Source: Pararhodonellum marinum (GTDB lineage: Bacteria > Bacteroidota > Bacteroidia > Cytophagales > Cyclobacteriaceae). From it: 64,000 nt of DNA. The stretch covers positions 116,363 to 180,362 of the forward strand of contig NZ_JACEFJ010000011.1 of assembly GCF_015354735.1 (NCBI RefSeq), read 5' to 3'. The notes under the pieces were generated by a model. The model saw only the letters and a program-made list of their open reading frames with translations. It had not been told where the DNA came from and did no database searches. A program made the position numbers and the translations under genes. This document shows positions 17,255 to 26,155 of the stretch, one piece after another. Position 1 is the stretch's first letter, and the number at the start of each line of letters is the position of its first letter.

Positions 17255-17293
17255 CAAAAGCGGTTTACCCCTATGGGGGCTTGAAATATTTAT
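17255..17293 (-). promoter_or_regulatory. conserved ACCCC-TATG-GGGG box upstream of sigma operon
   Basis: On the minus strand AAATATT is followed five bases later by CCCCCATAGGGGTAAA and then a CTTTTG run. The core tttacccctatggggg spans 17264-17279, about 71 bases before the sigma factor ATG. The 16-base core is identical to that at 10283-10298, and the spacing from AAATATT to the C run is also the same. Confidence 0.55.
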
Positions 17294-18029
17294 TGTTCTA
17301 ATTTGAAAGCTCTAAAGGCTCAAAGCTCGAAGGTGAAAGTTGAAAGCCGTGGGGAACGGAAAATGGAAAACCGAAAAACGGAACATCAGGATATCAGAGT
17401 AAAAGCTCAAAGCTCTAAGGTGAAAGCTGAAAGCAGAGAAACAGGCTATCTGAAAAACAGAAAAATAGAGGTAAAAGCTCAAAGCAATAAGCTCAAAGAG
17501 GATTATTAGAAAATCAGAGAAACTATGAAATAAAGGTCTTTGAAATGATGAATTATTGGAAATAAAGCCTTCGGCTGAAATATTTCCTGTATAGGACGAA
17601 ATATGCCTTCAGCGAAATAGAAGTATGATCTTCTCCTTCTACGTCACCCTGAGCGTGCCGAAGGGTCTACGTAATTTCGGAGCGAGTGGTCTTTTGAACT
17701 TCGAAAGGTGAAAGCAAGAACAGCTCAAAGCCTGAAGCTGAAAGTAGGGGGAAATTGTAGAAGGTAAAAGGTGAAAAGTAAGCGGTTTTTAACTCCTAAC
17801 TCGTAAATCCCAAGACAACATGACAACCCGACAACTTGAAAACTTTTCATAACCTGAAAGCATCCCATCTCGTAGCTCGTAAATCTAATTCAACATCTAG
17901 AACTCAATCAAGATATCTGAATACAGAATTAAACGATAACAAAACAACATGACAACCCGACAACTTGAAAACTATTCATAACCTGAAGCATCGCAACTCG
18001 TAACTCGTAAATCCCAATTCAAAAAACCC
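17294..18029. repeat. non-coding tract of short direct repeats
   Basis: No credible gene is present. The tract contains many copies of words such as aaagctcaaagctc and ggtgaaagctgaaag, plus 'aactcgtaaatc'. A block of about 50 bases (caacatgacaacccgacaac, followed by ttgaaaact) occurs at 17816 and again at 17945. A short open frame at 17303-17509 consists only of the repeated words. The same word family reappears at 24.8-25.4 and 27.8-28.3 kb. Confidence 0.6.
17639..17672. repeat. palindromic element with 'caccctgagcgtgccgaagggt'-type core
   Basis: The arms tacgtcaccct and agggtctacgta flank gagcgtgccga, giving a stem-loop. Elements with a 'caccctgagcg...cgaagggt' core are scattered in intergenic DNA of many bacteria. 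It is probably a dispersed REP-like repeat with no gene attached. Confidence 0.5.
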
Positions 18030-19088
18030 TCACCTAAACCTAAACCCCGAAGGCCCCCTGCCTGCAGCCAAGGTCCTCACCAATTGCCCGTCGGGTTGGA
18101 GGACGATGACTATGCCGTTGCCCTGAAACCCGTTGTTGTCTCCCACATAAATCTGCCCGTTGCCCGGATGTATGCCCAGGCCATAGAATCCGGAGCCTGT
18201 ATAAAGCGCTTCTTGCTCCACTTGGGCGGAATTGAGGGTGATTTTGGCAATGGCATCCTCATAATCAGGCCATCCAGAGGAAGTGACCACCCATACATTC
18301 CCCTGTCCATCATGGGAAAAAATCCCGGTCGGCTGTTCCAAGGCAACAGCAATGGTTTGCTGTATGCCTAAGCTTCCCCTGTTGATCTCATGAAAGTAAA
18401 CCTGATCGCTGCCGCGGGCAAAAAGAAATAACCTCCCTCCATCCTCGAAAAACCTCGCGGGCGTACCATCCACCTCCACACTGCTGCCTACAGTTTGGTC
18501 ATTTAGGGAGATCACTTCCAGTTTGCCGGCCGCGGCACAGGCCACCAGCAAATTGCCGTTTTGGACATATAGCCCCTCAGGTCGGCTTGATACCGGTATT
18601 TTCCGGGATATGTTGCCTCCATTGGGATCGTTGACTACAGCAATGTAAGAGTCGGGACTGTTGAAATTTTCATCATAAGGTCCCCAATCGCTGATGTATA
18701 GGTTTTGATTGGCGACAGCAAGTGAACGGCTGATGTCCAGGCCTGTACTTACCGCACCGATACTGGAAAAGTCACGGGCATCCACCACCTCTACTTTTCC
18801 TGTATTTGCCACAAGATAAATTCTGCCATCTGCCTCTACCATGTCCTGTAAAAGACCAGCAAAAGGTCGCCCGTTTTTGCCTTCGAACACATCGGAATTC
18901 ATTGCATCAAGCATGGGATCAAAGTGAAATACCTCTCCGTCATTGGCCCCGAAAGCACCTTCGTTGAGGATCAAAATCCCCCCTTCAAATTCTCCCCGGG
19001 GCATTTCTCCGGGATCATTGTCACAGCTGAAGACCAAAAAGGCGATACCAACCAGGCAAAAGCGAAATACTTGGGTAAATTTTCTCAT
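18030..19088 (-). CDS. btuG: BtuG-like surface beta-propeller lipoprotein (B12 binding)
   Basis: The 352-residue protein has a signal peptide ending in a lipobox (FLVFSC, Cys22) and a beta-propeller of YncE/DUF5074 type. The repeats include 'GRIYLVANTGKVEVVDARDF', 'PEGLYVQNGNLLVACAAAGK' and 'YGLGIHPGNGQIYVGDNN'. In Bacteroides, BtuG is a surface propeller lipoprotein that captures cobalamin and caps the BtuB transporter. This gene overlaps the btuB-like gene by four bases and lies behind the same cobalamin riboswitch, so the same role is inferred. Residue-level B12 contacts cannot be checked by eye. Confidence 0.75.
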   Translation of the reverse strand: MRKFTQVFRFCLVGIAFLVFSCDNDPGEMPRGEFEGGILILNEGAFGANDGEVFHFDPMLDAMNSDVFEGKNGRPFAGLLQDMVEADGRIYLVANTGKVEVVDARDFSSIGAVSTGLDISRSLAVANQNLYISDWGPYDENFNSPDSYIAVVNDPNGGNISRKIPVSSRPEGLYVQNGNLLVACAAAGKLEVISLNDQTVGSSVEVDGTPARFFEDGGRLFLFARGSDQVYFHEINRGSLGIQQTIAVALEQPTGIFSHDGQGNVWVVTSSGWPDYEDAIAKITLNSAQVEQEALYTGSGFYGLGIHPGNGQIYVGDNNGFQGNGIVIVLQPDGQLVRTLAAGRGPSGFRFR

Positions 19089-20965
19089 AAGTTAATGGTT
19101 AAGTTGATTTGGTAGTTTCTTCCCGGCATGGCCCTTAGGCGAAGCACCTGGTAATCCGTATTGAATAGATTGTTGATTTGTAAGCCCAAGTCACCTTTCA
19201 TTTTTCCAAAGGCTGTCCAAGCATAAGTGCCACCCCAATTCCACAACTGATAGGCCGATAATTTGGAAACATTGTCTGTCGCAATAAATCGCTCCCCTAC
19301 CCAATGGGTATTGACATAAGTGGAAAGGGAACCTCTTCCCAACCTGCCGGTCACCTGAAATTTATGTTCAGGGGTATAAGGCAATTGCTTGCCTTGGCTG
19401 CGGTCATTTTCGGTGACATTGGTCCGGTTGATCGCTCGGTTCCAGGCATAGTCTGCCTGTGCTTCAATCTGCCATTTCCCCAGACTCTTACTGCCTTTTA
19501 CAAAAGATTCGACTCCCGAGTTATGGACTTCCCGGATGTTACTGGGTGACCAAAAGGACCCATTGGGCAGCCAGATGATCCAGTTGTCCACTTTCATCTG
19601 AAAGTAGGTAACCTGCGTTTCCCATTGAAAATCGGATTTTGTCCACAGATGCTTCAATCCCAGCTCCCCGCTGAGGCTTTTTTCGGATTCCAGATCGGGA
19701 ATGCCACCGGGCACCCAAAACCTGTCATTCAGTGTAGGCACCTTAAAGCTGCGCGAAAAAGCCGACTGGAGATCCAATTGGTGGGATTCCGTTTGCAACA
19801 AGGCATAGGTACCGCTGATGGCCGGAGTGAATGGAGCCCAGTTTCCCTCGTAAACCAGCTGTCGGAGATTGAGAGAAAGCCCCCACCGTTCCCCGGGTCT
19901 GAAATTAACGGATTGATAAAGTTCCAGTCGGTTTTCCCAAGCTGCATAGGTACTGAGTTTTCCTTCGATCAAGGTAAACCGAACCCCTGATTTGGTTTCC
20001 CAGGCTTCCCCGAATTTTCCTTCAGCTTCACCTCCCATAAAATATTGGGTAACCAGGTTTCTGGAGGCTTCATTAAAGATCAATTCATCCCTGATCAAAC
20101 CGGTCTTCGCATTCCAGCTGAAGAGTTGGCCGAAGTGATGGTAATCAGCCACCCACCTCAAATTGCCGTCTTGCTGTTGGTCGGAAGTGTTGGAGCCCAT
20201 CACAGGCTGTATCTCCCGGTCGGTATGGTTCCACCAGATGGAAGTACTCAGCTGGCTCTTTCCGGCGATTTGCCATGCAAGGTCCTGTGTGGCACCCCAT
20301 TGGGCTACCCTGGCATGGTTTTGTCTTTCCGTCGGCGTATCGATTTTGGCTTGGTTGATGAAGGGAAAGTTGTTCTGGGCAAAATTGTGGTAGATGCCGG
20401 TCCTGCTGGAAAACCGCCCGTTGGAATATGCATGTCCCATCCGGGTATTATGCCTGCCGAAACTTCCCAAGGCCTGTTGAAGGTTCACCTGATGGCCCTG
20501 ACTGAATCGGAGGCGCTTGTTGAGGTGAATGGCACCACCTATGGCATCTGTTCCGTACAAGGCCCCGGTGCTCCCAAAATGTACGGTGGCCTCATCAAAA
20601 CCCTCCATAGGTAAAATAGACAGGTCTGCCTGACCTAAAGACGGACTGTTGATGGGCAGGCCATTCCAGAAAAGCGCGGTATGCCCGGCTGAGGTTCCCC
20701 GCATGGTGATGGAAGCCAGCATCCCGGCCCCGTATTGCCGGACAAAAAGGCCCGACCGTTCCTGCAGAAGATCCCCCAAGGACCGTCCCTGAAATTCAGC
20801 GAGGTCTCTGCGATCCAGTCTGCGGATAGTCTGTCCATGGGTAAACTTGTCCAAGGCAGGACTGTATACCTCCACCGGCTGCAAATCCACCGTGTCCCGG
20901 TCAAAAGGAAGGAAACCATTCCCAAAGGAAAGCCCTCCCAGCAACATAACATACAGTAATGGCAA
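19085..20965 (-). CDS. btuB: BtuB-like TonB-dependent cobalamin receptor
   Basis: The 626-residue outer-membrane receptor has an N-terminal hydrophobic segment and a TonB-box region ('DTVDLQPVEVYSP'). The plug contains 'LLQERSGLFVRQYGAGMLAS' and 'SAGHTALFWNGLPINSPSLG', and the barrel ends at 'RNYQINLTINL'. It lacks the carboxypeptidase-like N-terminal domain of SusC proteins, as BtuB receptors do. A cobalamin riboswitch lies about 190 bases upstream and a BtuG-like gene overlaps downstream, so cobalamin or a corrinoid is the likely ligand. The start is uncertain: the frame begins with TTG at 20965 and the first ATG is at 20947; no ATG exists further upstream before a stop. Confidence 0.85.
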   Translation of the reverse strand: MPLLYVMLLGGLSFGNGFLPFDRDTVDLQPVEVYSPALDKFTHGQTIRRLDRRDLAEFQGRSLGDLLQERSGLFVRQYGAGMLASITMRGTSAGHTALFWNGLPINSPSLGQADLSILPMEGFDEATVHFGSTGALYGTDAIGGAIHLNKRLRFSQGHQVNLQQALGSFGRHNTRMGHAYSNGRFSSRTGIYHNFAQNNFPFINQAKIDTPTERQNHARVAQWGATQDLAWQIAGKSQLSTSIWWNHTDREIQPVMGSNTSDQQQDGNLRWVADYHHFGQLFSWNAKTGLIRDELIFNEASRNLVTQYFMGGEAEGKFGEAWETKSGVRFTLIEGKLSTYAAWENRLELYQSVNFRPGERWGLSLNLRQLVYEGNWAPFTPAISGTYALLQTESHQLDLQSAFSRSFKVPTLNDRFWVPGGIPDLESEKSLSGELGLKHLWTKSDFQWETQVTYFQMKVDNWIIWLPNGSFWSPSNIREVHNSGVESFVKGSKSLGKWQIEAQADYAWNRAINRTNVTENDRSQGKQLPYTPEHKFQVTGRLGRGSLSTYVNTHWVGERFIATDNVSKLSAYQLWNWGGTYAWTAFGKMKGDLGLQINNLFNTDYQVLRLRAMPGRNYQINLTINL

Positions 20966-21149
20966 TGCCTTTCGAATTAAATAATGAAAACCAATTATTT
21001 AATCCAAAGTCATTCCGTGCTAAAATTGAGAGAAATTCAGGAGAAAATATCCGGTAACTGCATGGTAATGACAAACAGATCCAAGCAGACTGGAAAATGA
21101 AAGCTCCTAAGTCCATCTCAGCCTTTCACCCGAAAGCTTTGAATTTGAC

Positions 21150-21340
21150 AAAAAAGGCAGGTCTCCTGGCTCCCCCGACTTTTGTTGGCCTTCTCACCCT
21201 GAATATTCGGGGCAATGGCATTGCAGAACAAAAGCTGATCCCGGATTTCCCGGGACGGGGTTACAGTTGCGGGGACAGCTCCGGCATTACACCGGATTCC
21301 CTTTTAATTCCGAGGGCCTGAATCAGGATCGGAAACCAAT
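21150..21340 (-). ncRNA. cobalamin riboswitch
   Basis: Read on the minus strand the conserved B12 box AGCCAGGAGACCTGCC is present (21156-21172). It is preceded 5' by the conserved core 'gaatccggtgtaatgccgga' and 'gctgtccccgcaactgtaa', the typical order of a cobalamin riboswitch. It lies about 190 bases before the btuB-like gene and should repress btuB-btuG when cobalamin is plentiful. The divergent btuFCD operon starts about 180 bases on the other side and is not downstream of this RNA. Confidence 0.93.
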
Positions 21341-21518
21341 TTCTGAAACAAACATAAGTCAAAAAGTTCGAAAATTTCAATGCAAGGGATCAGAAAAATT
21401 CACCAAACCCATAAAATCATGCACATCACCCTACTTGGAACTTGTCATTACAATGCTTTAATTTGGGGGCTTTGAACAAAAACTCCGTCTGATTAGAGGC
21501 GGCAAATCAGCTTTAAAA

Positions 21519-22727
21519 TTGAACATACATGCTCCTTTTTCCCTTTTCACGGATTTGAGAATTTGGTATTTGTTACGCCAGGTTTACCATCTGCTTTTAT
21601 TGGCGGGACTGTTGGGAGCACTTTGTTTTTCCTGTCATGGTCCGGAAAAACAAGGGGACCTAAAGGAAGCAACCGCCATTCCCCTTTCATACGCCAAAGG
21701 TTTTGGCATTTGGGAAGGAGATGGGCATTTTATTCTGGAAGTCAGTCAGGGCTTTCCCGGAGCGCATCAGCCATTTCGTTACCTGGTATTGAAAGAGGGC
21801 GGGGAGGAAGTATCCAAGGAGGGTTTTGATGCGGTCATCCGCATGCCCGTAAAGCGGGTCATCGTCACCTCTACCACACACATCCCCCACCTGGATTACC
21901 TCAATGCTTCGGGAAAATTGATCGGATTTCCCAACCTTGAGCTGATATCCTCCGAAAAAACCAGGGATATCATAGACAGCGGTCAAATCAAGGACCTGGG
22001 TTCCGGTGCCCAGGCCAACATCGAGCGCATGATAGACCTGGAACCGGATTGGGTAATGTTGTCCACTCTGGGAGAAGACCTGGGCAATCTGGAGCTGCTG
22101 CGTTCGGCAGGTGTGGCCGCTGTGATCAATGGGGAGTATGTGGAACAGCATCCTCTAGGGCGAGCAGAATGGATCAAATTTACCGGGGTCCTGCTCAATC
22201 AGCTGGAGCAGGCAACTGCCATATTTGAGGAAATCGCATCAGCCTACCAAGCTGCTGCCAAGCTAACCGAAAACCTGACATCAGAACAGAAACCTACCGT
22301 GATGGCCGGGGTCATGTACAAAGACATCTGGTATGTACCCGGTGGGGATTCCTGGGGCACTCGGTTGTTGGAGACAGCAGGTGGCAGGTACATTTTTGAA
22401 AACCAAACCGGTACAGGCAGCGTCCAACTTGGTTTTGAATCCGTCTTGGATCAGGCCTATCAGGCTGATTTCTGGATTGGGGCTTCGGATTTTACCAGCT
22501 TGCAAAGCATGAAAACAGCTGACCGCAGGTACACCGCCTTCAAATCCTTCCAAACAGCCCAAGTCTACACTTATACCCTCAACAAAGGGTCCACAGGGGG
22601 CATCACTTATTTCGAATTGGGCTATATGCGACCGGATTTGATCCTGAAAGACCTGATCAAAATTTTACATCCCGCACTTTTACCGGATTATTCGCTTTAT
22701 TTTTACACCCGATTGGATGAAAAATAA
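21519..22727 (+). CDS. btuF: cobalamin ABC transporter substrate-binding lipoprotein
   Basis: The 402-residue periplasmic-binding protein is of the FecB/BtuF helical-backbone type ('VKRVIVTSTTHIPHLDYLNA', 'NIERMIDLEPDWVMLSTLGE', 'WGTRLLETAGGRYIFENQTG'). The N-terminus has a hydrophobic stretch with a lipobox-like end (LCFSC). No ATG is available in frame near the signal peptide; TTG at 21519 is the first start and other TTG codons follow. It overlaps the permease gene by 11 bases. The family also binds ferric siderophores, but the position next to btuB, btuG and a B12 riboswitch favours corrinoids. Confidence 0.82.
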   Translation: MNIHAPFSLFTDLRIWYLLRQVYHLLLLAGLLGALCFSCHGPEKQGDLKEATAIPLSYAKGFGIWEGDGHFILEVSQGFPGAHQPFRYLVLKEGGEEVSKEGFDAVIRMPVKRVIVTSTTHIPHLDYLNASGKLIGFPNLELISSEKTRDIIDSGQIKDLGSGAQANIERMIDLEPDWVMLSTLGEDLGNLELLRSAGVAAVINGEYVEQHPLGRAEWIKFTGVLLNQLEQATAIFEEIASAYQAAAKLTENLTSEQKPTVMAGVMYKDIWYVPGGDSWGTRLLETAGGRYIFENQTGTGSVQLGFESVLDQAYQADFWIGASDFTSLQSMKTADRRYTAFKSFQTAQVYTYTLNKGSTGGITYFELGYMRPDLILKDLIKILHPALLPDYSLYFYTRLDEK

Positions 22728-23751
22728 ACTCACATATCCCCTACTCTTCTTTTTGGGCTGTTTGGGCTGCCTCTTGTTGTTTTTGGCCAACCTTGGCATC
22801 GGTTCGGTGACCATCCCTTTTCAGGAAATAGTAGGGAGAATGCTGGGAGGAAGCTTCAGCCGCAACACCTGGGAAATCATCTTGTTTGAGTACCGCTTGC
22901 CGAAAGCCCTGACGGCGATTCTGGCGGGCATTACCCTTTCCGTCAGTGGACTTCAGATGCAAACCTTTTTCAGGAACCCCCTGGCAGGGCCATTTGTGTT
23001 GGGCATCAGTTCGGGAGCGGGTCTGGGGGTGGCTTTGTTGGTCATGGCCGGTTCCGCATTTGGCTGGAGCCTTTACGCAGGGGCAGCTGGACTATGGGCC
23101 GTGGTGGCTGCCGCTACTCTGGGGGCCATTTTGGTCCTATTGCTGATGAGCCTGACTGCCTGGAAAGTCAGGGACAGCATGACCTTATTGATTGTAGGCT
23201 TGATGTTTGGCAGTGCGGCATCTGCCATCGTTTCGGTCTTGGCTTATTTCAGTGAAGCAGAGCAATTGAAGGTGTATACCGTATGGTCCATGGGCAGTCT
23301 CGGAGGTACGAGTGGCCAGCAACTCCATGCTTTTCTGATCGCCTCGTTGATTGGATTGATTCCGGTTTTGGCTTTTATCAAATCCTACAATGCCATGCTG
23401 ATGGGCGAAGGATATGCTTCCAGCATGGGCATCAACATCCACCGTCTGCGCTGGGCCATGATCATCAGTACGGGGATCTTGGCAGGCTGTGCGACTGCAT
23501 TTTGCGGGCCAATAGCCTTTATCGGGATTGCTGTACCGCATATGGCAAGGCTGCTGTTCAAAACCGGAGACCACCGCATTCTCTTTCCGGCGGCTGCTTT
23601 GTTGGGTGCCATGGTACTATTGGCCTGTGATGCCGTCAGTCAGCTGCCTGGTTCGGCCCAGACCTTACCCATCAATGCGGTCACTTCGCTGGTCGGGGCA
23701 CCCATGGTCATCTGGTTGATCCTCAGGAGGAATTTCAGTAAAGAATTTTAG
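22717..23751 (+). CDS. btuC: FecCD/BtuC-type ABC transporter permease
   Basis: The 344-residue inner-membrane protein has the many transmembrane helices and signature segments of the FecCD/BtuC family: 'EYRLPKALTAILAGITLSVSG', 'NPLAGPFVLGISSGAGLGVA' and 'GPIAFIGIAVPHMARLL'. It would form the channel for corrinoid import with the ATPase encoded four bases downstream. It is co-transcribed with the binding-protein gene, with an 11-base overlap. Length is normal for the family. Confidence 0.9.
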   Translation: MKNKLTYPLLFFLGCLGCLLLFLANLGIGSVTIPFQEIVGRMLGGSFSRNTWEIILFEYRLPKALTAILAGITLSVSGLQMQTFFRNPLAGPFVLGISSGAGLGVALLVMAGSAFGWSLYAGAAGLWAVVAAATLGAILVLLLMSLTAWKVRDSMTLLIVGLMFGSAASAIVSVLAYFSEAEQLKVYTVWSMGSLGGTSGQQLHAFLIASLIGLIPVLAFIKSYNAMLMGEGYASSMGINIHRLRWAMIISTGILAGCATAFCGPIAFIGIAVPHMARLLFKTGDHRILFPAAALLGAMVLLACDAVSQLPGSAQTLPINAVTSLVGAPMVIWLILRRNFSKEF

Positions 23752-23755
23752 CCGC

Positions 23756-24775
23756 ATGAAAGACACCCAACCTGAAAATAGCGCCACCCAAACAATTCTT
23801 CACGGAAATGCCCTTCGCCTAGGCTACCAAAATGGCAACAACACCTTTCTGGTGGCCGAAAACATCTCCTTTGACCTGGCCAAAGGACAATTGACCTGCC
23901 TGCTGGGCCCCAATGGCGTGGGGAAATCCACTTTGCTGAAGGCAATTTTGGGCCAACATCCCCCGCTTTCCGGTGAAATTTATTACCAAGGCAAAAAGCT
24001 AAGCCAATTGTCCCATAAAGACCTTGCCCGTAAAATCGCCGTGGTCCTGACCGACAAGGTGACCACCGGTAACCTGACTGTCGCCCAACTGGTGGCTTTG
24101 GGAAGAATCCCCCACACGGGATGGCTGGGTAATCTCAGAGATACTGATATTTCCCAGATTGATGCATCCATAGAGGCCACCCATGTCGGCTACCTCAGAG
24201 ACCGGAGGCTTTCTGAACTCAGTGATGGTCAGTTGCAAAAGGTAATGATCGCAAGGGCCCTTGCCCAGGATGGGGAAATCCTTGTCCTCGATGAACCTAC
24301 GGCACATCTGGATCTGGCCAACCGATTTGAAATCATGCACCTTTTGCGGAACATAGCCCTCCGAAAAAACAAGGCAGTTTTGGTGGTTACCCATGACCTG
24401 GACATCGCGCTGGATACAGCCGATCGGTTTTGGCTGATGCCCTGTGGGTCACCATTGGTGACCGGCATACCCGAAGACCTGGTCCTGAGTGAACAGATCA
24501 ACCTGCTCTTACCGGATCAACATTTGTTTTTCAGCAAAGAATCAGGAAAAGTACAGACTTTGGATCATTTGGAACCCCCATTGGTTCAGGGTCCTGATGC
24601 TTTAACTCAATGGGTGAAAAAAGCCATGCTCAAGCGGGGGCTGACTTTGGAAATGGATATGAAACTTGAGGTGATCCCCCATCCTTTTGAAATCCGTTTG
24701 AAATCAGGGCAGGAAATTTTCCGGTTTGGCAGTATTCAGGAATTTTTTGAAGCTGAAAGCTGGAAAACGGAATAA
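23756..24775 (+). CDS. btuD: BtuD/FecE-type ABC transporter ATPase with C-terminal extension
   Basis: The 339-residue ATPase has Walker A (GPNGVGKST, near residue 52), a slightly altered signature (LSDGQ), Walker B (ILVLDEPTAHLD) and the H-loop (VVTHDLDIA). Typical BtuD/FecE proteins are about 250-270 residues. Here about 80 extra residues follow ('LTQWVKKAMLKRGLTLEMDM' to the end) and look like a small regulatory domain. It is the last gene of the btuFCD operon. Downstream there is only repeat-rich DNA. Confidence 0.88.
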   Translation: MKDTQPENSATQTILHGNALRLGYQNGNNTFLVAENISFDLAKGQLTCLLGPNGVGKSTLLKAILGQHPPLSGEIYYQGKKLSQLSHKDLARKIAVVLTDKVTTGNLTVAQLVALGRIPHTGWLGNLRDTDISQIDASIEATHVGYLRDRRLSELSDGQLQKVMIARALAQDGEILVLDEPTAHLDLANRFEIMHLLRNIALRKNKAVLVVTHDLDIALDTADRFWLMPCGSPLVTGIPEDLVLSEQINLLLPDQHLFFSKESGKVQTLDHLEPPLVQGPDALTQWVKKAMLKRGLTLEMDMKLEVIPHPFEIRLKSGQEIFRFGSIQEFFEAESWKTE

Positions 24776-24825
24776 CAGGATATCAAAGTATCAGTTTGAA
24801 AGCTGCAAGATGAAAGTTGAAAGGG

Positions 24826-24945
24826 GGGACTGAGGGACTGAGGGACTGAGAGAACTAGGGACTGAGAGAACTAGGGACTCAGGGACTTAGGGACTCAGGG
24901 ACTCAGGGAATGAGGGACTTAGAGACTGAGAGACTTAGGGGATTA
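24826..24945. repeat. minisatellite of about 10-base 'gggactgagg' units
   Basis: About a dozen imperfect tandem copies of gggactgagg / gggactcagg / agggacttag, with 'gagagaacta' variants interspersed. It lies 50 bases after the btuD stop. Copy number is likely to vary between strains. Confidence 0.7.
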
Positions 24946-25205
24946 AGAATGATGAATTGAAAAATTAGGATATTAGAGAACCGGGAAAAAGGTGAAAGCT
25001 CGAAGGTGAAAGCTGAAAGTGAAAAGGACTTGACAGATGACAGATGTGAAAATGTAAGAAGTGAAAGGTAAGAGGTGGTAGGTGGGAGGTAATTGGTAAA
25101 AATTGTGAGCTTGAAGTTGGAAGCTGGAAGTCGGAAAAAAACTTGACGGATGACGGATGTGAAAATGTAAGAAGTGAAAGGTAAGAGGTGGTAGGTGGGA
25201 GGTAA

Positions 25206-25349
25206 ACTGAGTCAAACATAATCCATTGAGAAATCCCGGAGGCCTGTCTACCGACTAGGTAGAGATTCAATACCGAGAGGTTATTAGCCCCGGATGGCAA
25301 CCCGGGTAGAATGGAATGCCGAATAGGAATAAACCCTGAAGGGGTTTAA
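25206..25349. repeat. REP-like element, copy 1
   Basis: It starts 'actgagtcaaacataatcc', contains 'cccggaggcctgtctaccga' and the palindromic 'ccccggatggcaacccggg', and ends 'aaaccctgaaggggttta'. A nearly identical copy is at 28368-28510. Its structure of nested palindromes is like repeats mobilised by RAYT-type transposases, but none is encoded here. Confidence 0.6.
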
Positions 25350-25435
25350 GGAATAGGGAAAAGGTGAAAGCTCGAAGGTGAAAGCTGAAAGTGGCATGAA
25401 GCTCAAAGTAGGGATAACAAATCAGCAGTTGAAAA

Positions 25436-25545
25436 ACAGTGCCGTAGGCACGAACGATTTAATAGCCCGGTAATTTATTGCCGGGATCATAGGATAAAAA
25501 TTGGTAAAAATTAGTGCCGTAGGTACGACAGATTTTCTCCGCGTT
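25436..25545. repeat. REP-like 'gtgccgtaggcacga' element
   Basis: Two copies of agtgccgtagg(c/t)acgac lie at about 25439 and 25513. Between them is the palindrome 'gcccggtaatttattgccggg'. The 'ccgtagg' core is shared with the element at 10598-10668. Confidence 0.5.
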
Positions 25546-26155
25546 GAGGAATGCTCGGGAAAGTGAGAAAAAGCCCAAAGCTGTATTAAGAACGGTCTAA
25601 CAGGAAAATATAGGTTTAGCATAATGCCTAATGTTCAGAACCCTGTTGTCGGGTTATCAAGACCCACCTGCGGGGGTCTGTTGTCGGACTAGGTTATCGG
25701 AGCTATTGTGACATGGGGTTTCGATTTGCTTGCCAGTTGTATTCGAGATTTCCACCACAGTTTCTGTTCTCCGATTTCTGTTTCCCTGCTCACCGATGCC
25801 GTTTTTCAAATCTTGTCGGGCCTACCTACCTTAGGTGGATTGCCCGAAATTCATGGCCATTGGGAATGGGTTGGAGGCAGAAAGTTGATGAATGGATAAA
25901 TGGAAAACAGATAAACTGAGAACAGCGGATGCGATCGAAGGATTGAATCCAGAAAACCTTACAACGTGATCACCCCTTCCAAAACCTGGCAATCTAAGGC
26001 AAAAGATTTCTTTGCGGATAATCCCGAAATTATAATCCTATTTCTCCCATTTTTATTAAATTTAAAAAGCATTGGTTGGTGTTTATAGACTGTTTACTAA
26101 CATTTTATATCCTTTCATTAATTAATTGAATTGATTAAAGACATCCTTAACTGTC

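Larger units (their letters stand above)
24776..26155. repeat. repeat-rich non-coding interval after the B12 locus
   Basis: No supported gene. In order it holds a 10-base minisatellite (24826-24945), 'ggtgaaagctgaaag' words, and a duplicated block of about 70 bases (ggatgtgaaaatgtaagaag-type, at about 25040 and 25153). REP-like elements lie at 25206-25349 and 25436-25545, and an unremarkable stretch from 25.6 to 26.15 kb precedes the TPR gene. Short open frames here, including 25708-25919, have no recognisable protein character. Confidence 0.6.

Noticed and set aside
21519..24775. Ferric-siderophore transporter as the function of the ABC operon
   Set aside because: The protein families fit, but adjacency to btuB, btuG and a cobalamin riboswitch makes corrinoid import more likely.
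24965..25300. Minus-strand open frames of 80-111 codons in the repeat tract
   Set aside because: The translations are low-complexity Ser/Thr/Leu/Pro-rich readings of the repeated words, occur in overlapping frames, and lack a start context.
24776..25420. Possible CRISPR array because of many short direct repeats
   Set aside because: Units are variable in length and sequence, lack unique spacers of constant size, and no cas genes are present.
25708..25919. Two overlapping plus-strand frames of 63 and 68 codons
   Set aside because: They overlap in different frames with no family resemblance and no promoter or ribosome site.
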